Assembly (NCBI GenBank): GCA_023664605.1
Contig: JAMPFF010000025.1
Span: 1-38,118 of the forward strand
Source: Clostridium sp.
GTDB lineage: Bacteria; Bacillota; Clostridia; Lachnospirales; Lachnospiraceae
DNA length: 38,118 nucleotides
Direction: 5' to 3'
Positions 34,994-38,118 of the stretch are shown here, in pieces. The notes below the pieces were generated by a model. That model did no database searches, was not told where the DNA came from, and saw nothing but the letters and a program-made list of their open reading frames with translations. Both the position numbers and the translations under genes were made by a program. Position 1 is the stretch's first letter; every line of letters starts with the position of its first letter.

Positions 34994-35069
34994 CCTGTTT
35001 TCCGTATCTTTCTAGGATCTGTTGATAAACCAACTGAACAATTTGCGTAGAATGATTTTTCAACAGTTC

Positions 35070-35501
35070 CTATATACCAAGTCCAAGTTCCGCCATATGT
35101 TCCGCAATTTCATCCATATCGTCATAGGCCGCCGTTGACTCGAAGCGTTCCCTGCTCCATATTTCTATCCTGCTGGCTACGCCTATTAAAACAACATCCT
35201 TACTAAGCTGTGCAAATTCTCTCAATACGGTGGGAACCAGAATTCTTCCCTGTTTATCTACCTCTACTTCCGCTGCTCCCGCCAGGAAGAAACGTACAAA
35301 CTTTCTGGCGTCTTTATTCGTAAGCGGCAGGGATTTTAACTTTTCTTCAAATACATTCCACTCTTCGTTATCATATACAAACAGGCAGCCATCTAATCCC
35401 TTTGTCACTACAAATATGTCTCCCAGAGATTCTCTGAACTTGGACGGAACGATAAGCCTGCCTTTTGCATCAATTGTGTGATTGTATTCTCCCATAAACA
35501 T
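35070..35501 (-). CDS. mraZ: Transcriptional regulator MraZ
   Basis: AbrB-like ring-forming DNA-binding regulator of the dcw operon; 143 residues. The two DxxxR motifs of the paired SpoVT/AbrB folds are DAKGRLIVP and DKQGRILVP. The ATG at 35501 gives the usual [15 protein letters not shown] and has AGGTGA six bases upstream; ATG one codon earlier and TTG at 35507 are alternatives. Four likely MraZ boxes lie about 70 bases upstream, so autoregulation is expected. Confidence 0.96.
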   Translation of the reverse strand: MFMGEYNHTIDAKGRLIVPSKFRESLGDIFVVTKGLDGCLFVYDNEEWNVFEEKLKSLPLTNKDARKFVRFFLAGAAEVEVDKQGRILVPTVLREFAQLSKDVVLIGVASRIEIWSRERFESTAAYDDMDEIAEHMAELGLGI

Positions 35502-35570
35502 CATCAATCACCTGCCATTAAGGGGTCTGCCACGGTCTGTGTCTTAAGCGGTATGGGAAAATAAAATTCA

Positions 35571-35606
35571 CCACTTTTTACCACTTAGTACCACTTTCCA
35601 CCACTT
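35571..35606 (-). promoter_or_regulatory. MraZ operator, four direct boxes
   Basis: On the minus strand AAGTGG occurs four times with an exact 10-base period (plus-strand CCACTT at 35571, 35581, 35591 and 35601), and three of the four are followed by T in the pattern AAGTGGT. MraZ of Mollicutes binds AAAGTG(T/G) repeats with the same spacing. The boxes lie just downstream of the -10 element, where bound MraZ would block transcription. Confidence 0.7.
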
Positions 35607-35613
35607 GATTACC

Positions 35614-35642
35614 ATTTTATAATAAAATAACGGATATTGCAA
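35614..35642 (-). promoter_or_regulatory. mraZ (dcw operon) promoter
   Basis: TTGCAA, a 17-base spacer and TAAAAT on the minus strand, immediately upstream of the MraZ boxes and about 113 bases before the mraZ start. The -35 matches four and the -10 five consensus bases. Confidence 0.45.
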
Positions 35643-35693
35643 GCAAAAACAATGCTTTTTTTAAACAAATTTCAAAAAGTTCAAAAAATGCGC

Positions 35694-35728
35694 AAAAAAA
35701 CACCCCACTCTTGCAAGCGAGGTGTTTT
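35694..35728 (-). terminator. Terminator of the ychF-lgt transcript
   Basis: AAAACACC and GGTGTTTT arms with an inner CTC/GAG pairing fold into a hairpin followed by seven T residues on the minus strand. It starts 15 bases after the lgt stop codon and separates lgt from the dcw promoter. Confidence 0.8.
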
Positions 35729-35742
35729 GTATGGTATTTTTC

Positions 35743-36645
35743 TTATTCGCTTTGTTTCATCTCGGACTCTGCCGGTTCATTTTTCTTCTTTAGCCGGTAT
35801 CTGACTATGATATCCGCCGCTGCCGCCGCCAGTACGCACAAGACCGCCACCAGCTGGGATACCGGAATATGCGTTCCCGTAATGTAAAGCTGGTCCGTAC
35901 GGATGCCCTCTATCCAATATCTGCCGACGCCATAGCCCCCAAGATACAGAAGCCATATTTCGCCCTTAAATTTCTTATGCTTACGATATAGAATCATCAC
36001 GAATAACAGACACAGGTTCCATACGCTCTCGTAAAGAAAGGTCGGATGCACCTGAATATAGTTTGTGCCATCCACGATATGCGCCGCCACATTTGCGGAA
36101 ATATCAATGTTTCTAACCATATCAATGGGCAGCCGCATGGCAAAGAGATTGTCCGTATACTCCCCGAATACTTCCCGGTTCGTAAAATTGCCCCATCGGC
36201 CAATCGCCTGTCCCAAAATCAATCCCGGCACACAGATATCAACCAGTTCCAAAAAACTTTGTTTTTTCACACGACAGAAAACATACAGCGTAATAAAAGC
36301 GGCTATCACCGCACCGTAAATCGCCAGTCCGCCTTTTCGCAGATTAAAAATCTCCCAGAAGTTATTTCTGTATTCCTCCCAGAAAAAGACAACATAATAA
36401 ATTCTGGCTCCGATAATGGAAAAAATAACTGCATAAATAAAAAAGTCCCAAACAATATCCGGATCCACTTTCTCCTTTTTCGCCATATACTCCGCCATAA
36501 AAAGACCGCTCATAATGCCGATGACAATAATCACCCCATAAAGCGCAATCGGAAAGCCGAATATCGTAAAACTCTTTGGCACATTCTTTAAATACAGACC
36601 TATGTTTGGGAACGCAATATCCGATATGTCCATGATATCATTCAT
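35743..36645 (-). CDS. lgt: Prolipoprotein diacylglyceryl transferase
   Basis: Membrane enzyme that moves diacylglycerol onto the lipobox cysteine of prolipoproteins; 300 residues with about seven helices. The Lgt signature is GQAIGRWGNFTNREVFGE, with RKGGLAIYGA before it and HPTFLYESVWNL after it. It would process the lipoproteins at 8357 and 12238. It starts 32 bases after ychF and ends at a terminator, so these two form an operon. Confidence 0.96.
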   Translation of the reverse strand: MNDIMDISDIAFPNIGLYLKNVPKSFTIFGFPIALYGVIIVIGIMSGLFMAEYMAKKEKVDPDIVWDFFIYAVIFSIIGARIYYVVFFWEEYRNNFWEIFNLRKGGLAIYGAVIAAFITLYVFCRVKKQSFLELVDICVPGLILGQAIGRWGNFTNREVFGEYTDNLFAMRLPIDMVRNIDISANVAAHIVDGTNYIQVHPTFLYESVWNLCLLFVMILYRKHKKFKGEIWLLYLGGYGVGRYWIEGIRTDQLYITGTHIPVSQLVAVLCVLAAAAADIIVRYRLKKKNEPAESEMKQSE

Positions 36646-36677
36646 ATTAACTATACACCCTCTTAAATCTTTCTTCC

Positions 36678-37775
36678 TTAGACATTAAAACGGAACAAAA
36701 TAACGTCGCCGTCCTTGACAACGTACTCTTTGCCCTCCATGCCGACAAGCCCTTTTTCTCTCGCCGCCGCCAAGGACCCCTGCTCCAGCAAATCCTTATA
36801 ATTGACAACTTCCGCTTTGATAAAGCCTCTCTCGAAATCCGTATGGATTTTTCCGGCCGCCTGCGGCGCTTTTGTACCGATTTTGATAGTCCATGCCCTT
36901 GTCTCGTCCTCTCCTGCTGTCAAAAAACTCATTAAACCAAGAATATGATAGCTTGCTTTTATCAGCTTTTGCAAACCGGACTCTTTCAACCCAAGGTCTT
37001 CCAAAAACATTGCCGTCTCCTCTTCGTCCAGTTCCGCAATCTCCTGCTCTATCTGCGCGCAGATGACAAATACCTCGCTATCATTTTCGGAGGCGAAACT
37101 CTTTACCTTTGTAACGCCCTCATTTTGCGCACCGTTATCCGCCAAATCCTCTTCCGCCACATTGGCCGCAAAAATAACAGGTTTATAGGTCAAAAGATTA
37201 TAGGAAGCAAGCAGGGCAAGTTCGTCCTCATCATCTATCACAAGGCTTCTCGCAAGCTTTCCATCTTCCAGATGCGCCTTTATCTTCTCTAAAAGTGCGA
37301 GTTCTTTCGCCAATGTCTTATCCATCCTTGCCGCTTTTTCTACCTTGGTTATCCTTCTGTCCAGAATTTCCATATCTGAAAAAATCAGTTCCAGGTTAAT
37401 CGTCTCGATATCCCGCAGCGGGTCGATGGAACCGTCTACATGCACGATATTGGAGTCCTCAAAGCAGCGCACGACATGTACAATCGCATCTACTTCACGG
37501 ATATTGCTTAAAAACTGGTTGCCAAGCCCCTCTCCTTTGGATGCGCCTTTTACCAGTCCTGCAATATCGACAAACTCTATGGTCGCCGGCGTCACTTTCT
37601 TGGAATGATACATATCTCCAAGCAATTTCAGTCTTTCGTCCGGAACCGCCACGATACCGATATTCGGGTCAATGGTGCAGAATGGGTAATTGGCCGATTC
37701 CGCGCCCGCCTTTGTTAAAGAATTAAATAATGTACTTTTCCCGACGTTGGGTAAGCCTACGATGCCTAGTTTCAT
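36678..37775 (-). CDS. ychF: Redox/ribosome-associated ATPase YchF
   Basis: OLA1/YchF-subfamily P-loop NTPase of 365 residues that binds ribosomes and prefers ATP. The G1 motif is [16 protein letters not shown]3 is [19 protein letters not shown], and the C-terminal TGS domain ends in [12 protein letters not shown]. The ATG at 37775 ([15 protein letters not shown]) is conserved; AAAGG is 13 bases upstream. An ATG four codons earlier sits one base from that site. A possible 17-codon reading frame ends on the ATG and may couple its translation. Confidence 0.95.
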   Translation of the reverse strand: MKLGIVGLPNVGKSTLFNSLTKAGAESANYPFCTIDPNIGIVAVPDERLKLLGDMYHSKKVTPATIEFVDIAGLVKGASKGEGLGNQFLSNIREVDAIVHVVRCFEDSNIVHVDGSIDPLRDIETINLELIFSDMEILDRRITKVEKAARMDKTLAKELALLEKIKAHLEDGKLARSLVIDDEDELALLASYNLLTYKPVIFAANVAEEDLADNGAQNEGVTKVKSFASENDSEVFVICAQIEQEIAELDEEETAMFLEDLGLKESGLQKLIKASYHILGLMSFLTAGEDETRAWTIKIGTKAPQAAGKIHTDFERGFIKAEVVNYKDLLEQGSLAAAREKGLVGMEGKEYVVKDGDVILFRFNV

Positions 37776-37825
37776 TTTAATAACCATGCCTTTCTCTCAG
37801 CCCGCGAGTTTGCGCCATCAGGCAC
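37772..37825 (-). other. Possible 17-codon leader frame before ychF
   Basis: A GTG at 37825 with AGGAG eight bases upstream opens a frame of 17 codons ([17 protein letters not shown]). Its TGA overlaps the ychF start codon at 37775 in an ATGA arrangement. This could give translational coupling. The frame overlaps the intergenic repeat at 37795-37822, so it may equally be chance. Confidence 0.3.
37795..37822 (-). repeat. Intergenic repeat in ychF leader
   Basis: The block at 37795-37815 matches the efp leader at 7201-7221 in 19 of 21 bases. It continues into CCATCAGG, which together with TTTGCG is also found near 15145-15165. GCAAACTCGCGG on the minus strand is found again near nrdR at 16201-16212 on the plus strand. 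Confidence 0.5.
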
Positions 37826-37882
37826 AACCTTATCTCCTGTGAACTGATTTGTCTCTTCTAAAAAAATTTTAACAACTAGGCT

Positions 37883-37911
37883 AGTATAGCATATCGAGGG
37901 TAAAAAGTAAA
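37883..37911 (-). promoter_or_regulatory. ychF-lgt promoter
   Basis: TTTACT, a 17-base spacer and TATACT on the minus strand, with TGC directly before the -10 giving an extended -10 element. It lies about 108 bases before the ychF start. Confidence 0.6.
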
Positions 37912-37954
37912 TCGGGGGATTTTTGTGTTTTTGCTGGACTGCTTAAGCATGAAT

Positions 37955-38118
37955 TTACATCAACGTCATCTGCTGATACATCTTCATAAGTTCCGCAACG
38001 CAGCTTTCCTCTGTGGTGTCTTTGACCGAAAATCCATACGCCTGCATAACAGCTTTGTCATTTTGCGTGTGGGCTTTTCTAAGTTCAAAAGGCATCGTCA
38101 ATTCATTGTACAAATCTG
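37955..38118 (-). CDS. C-terminus of probable MmeI-like DNA methyltransferase
   Basis: The last 53 codons of a gene that continues beyond the right edge. The sequence DLYNELTMPFELRKAH followed by QNDKAVMQAYGF and CVAELMKMYQ resembles the C-terminal tail of large class I SAM-dependent DNA methyltransferases of the MmeI/type IIL or BREX-like group. The catalytic region lies outside the window, so it is unclear whether a nuclease domain is present. No terminator is evident before the ychF promoter. Confidence 0.65.
   Translation of the reverse strand, partial: DLYNELTMPFELRKAHTQNDKAVMQAYGFSVKDTTEESCVAELMKMYQQMTLM

Noticed and set aside
35571-35606. Short regularly spaced repeats as a possible CRISPR array
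   Set aside because: The units are six bases with a 10-base period and fit MraZ boxes; CRISPR repeats are much longer.
36046-36591. Plus-strand open frame of 181 codons opposite lgt
   Set aside because: Antisense to lgt, rich in His/Asn/Arg from the reverse reading of membrane helices, no motif.

Overview
The window looks like a chromosomal segment of a spore-forming Clostridia bacterium, most likely a member of the Lachnospiraceae. The evidence is a division and cell wall (dcw) cluster running into the sporulation genes spoIIGA-sigE, a nearby sigG, AT-rich promoters, strong AGGAGG-type ribosome sites, and several protein families common in that group (DUF5688, DUF5301, PBECR4, YlmC/YmxH). 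No rRNA, tRNA, CRISPR array or intact transposase was seen. All protein genes except sigG are on the minus strand, so the text below follows transcription from right to left.

Right end (38118 to 35700): the C-terminal end of a probable MmeI/type IIL-like DNA methyltransferase, then ychF and lgt, closed by a terminator. Next is the dcw operon (35642 to 22302): a promoter with four MraZ-type boxes, then mraZ, rsmH, ftsL, two consecutive class B penicillin-binding protein genes, mraY, murD, ftsW/spoVE, murA, ftsQ/divIB and ftsZ. Several usual dcw members (murE, murF, murG, murB, murC, ftsA) are absent. A spoIIG-type promoter follows, with an unusually long spacer and possible Spo0A boxes, driving spoIIGA-sigE. 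Then come a REC/HD-GYP/GGDEF protein and, convergent with it without a single spacer base, sigG on the plus strand.

Middle (17500 to 11380): a zinc-ribbon/SH3 membrane protein, ymxH, nrdR, a small membrane protein, the HAD phosphatase yqeG, a large YD-repeat lipoprotein that overlaps both neighbours, then aroE and aroK. Two intergenic regions here hold tightly packed series of unrelated inverted repeats.

Left part (10850 to 1): what looks like an ancestral aroE-aroK-aroQ-efp order is interrupted twice. Between aroK and aroQ lie two small immunity-like genes (SUKH-like and colicin-immunity-like), a Fic-protein fragment joined to a truncated copy of the aroK 3' end, and a GNAT acetyltransferase. 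Between aroQ and efp lie a DUF5301 lipoprotein and a PBECR4-type putative nuclease. After efp come a DUF5688 protein and a two-component system with an ABC exporter-type transporter.

The most interesting points are the aroK duplication/Fic junction around the immunity genes, the hairpin arrays and a related intergenic repeat near efp, yqeG, nrdR and ychF, the sigG inversion, and the readable MraZ, Spo0A-type and response-regulator control regions. All family assignments come from reading motifs by eye; no database search was run.
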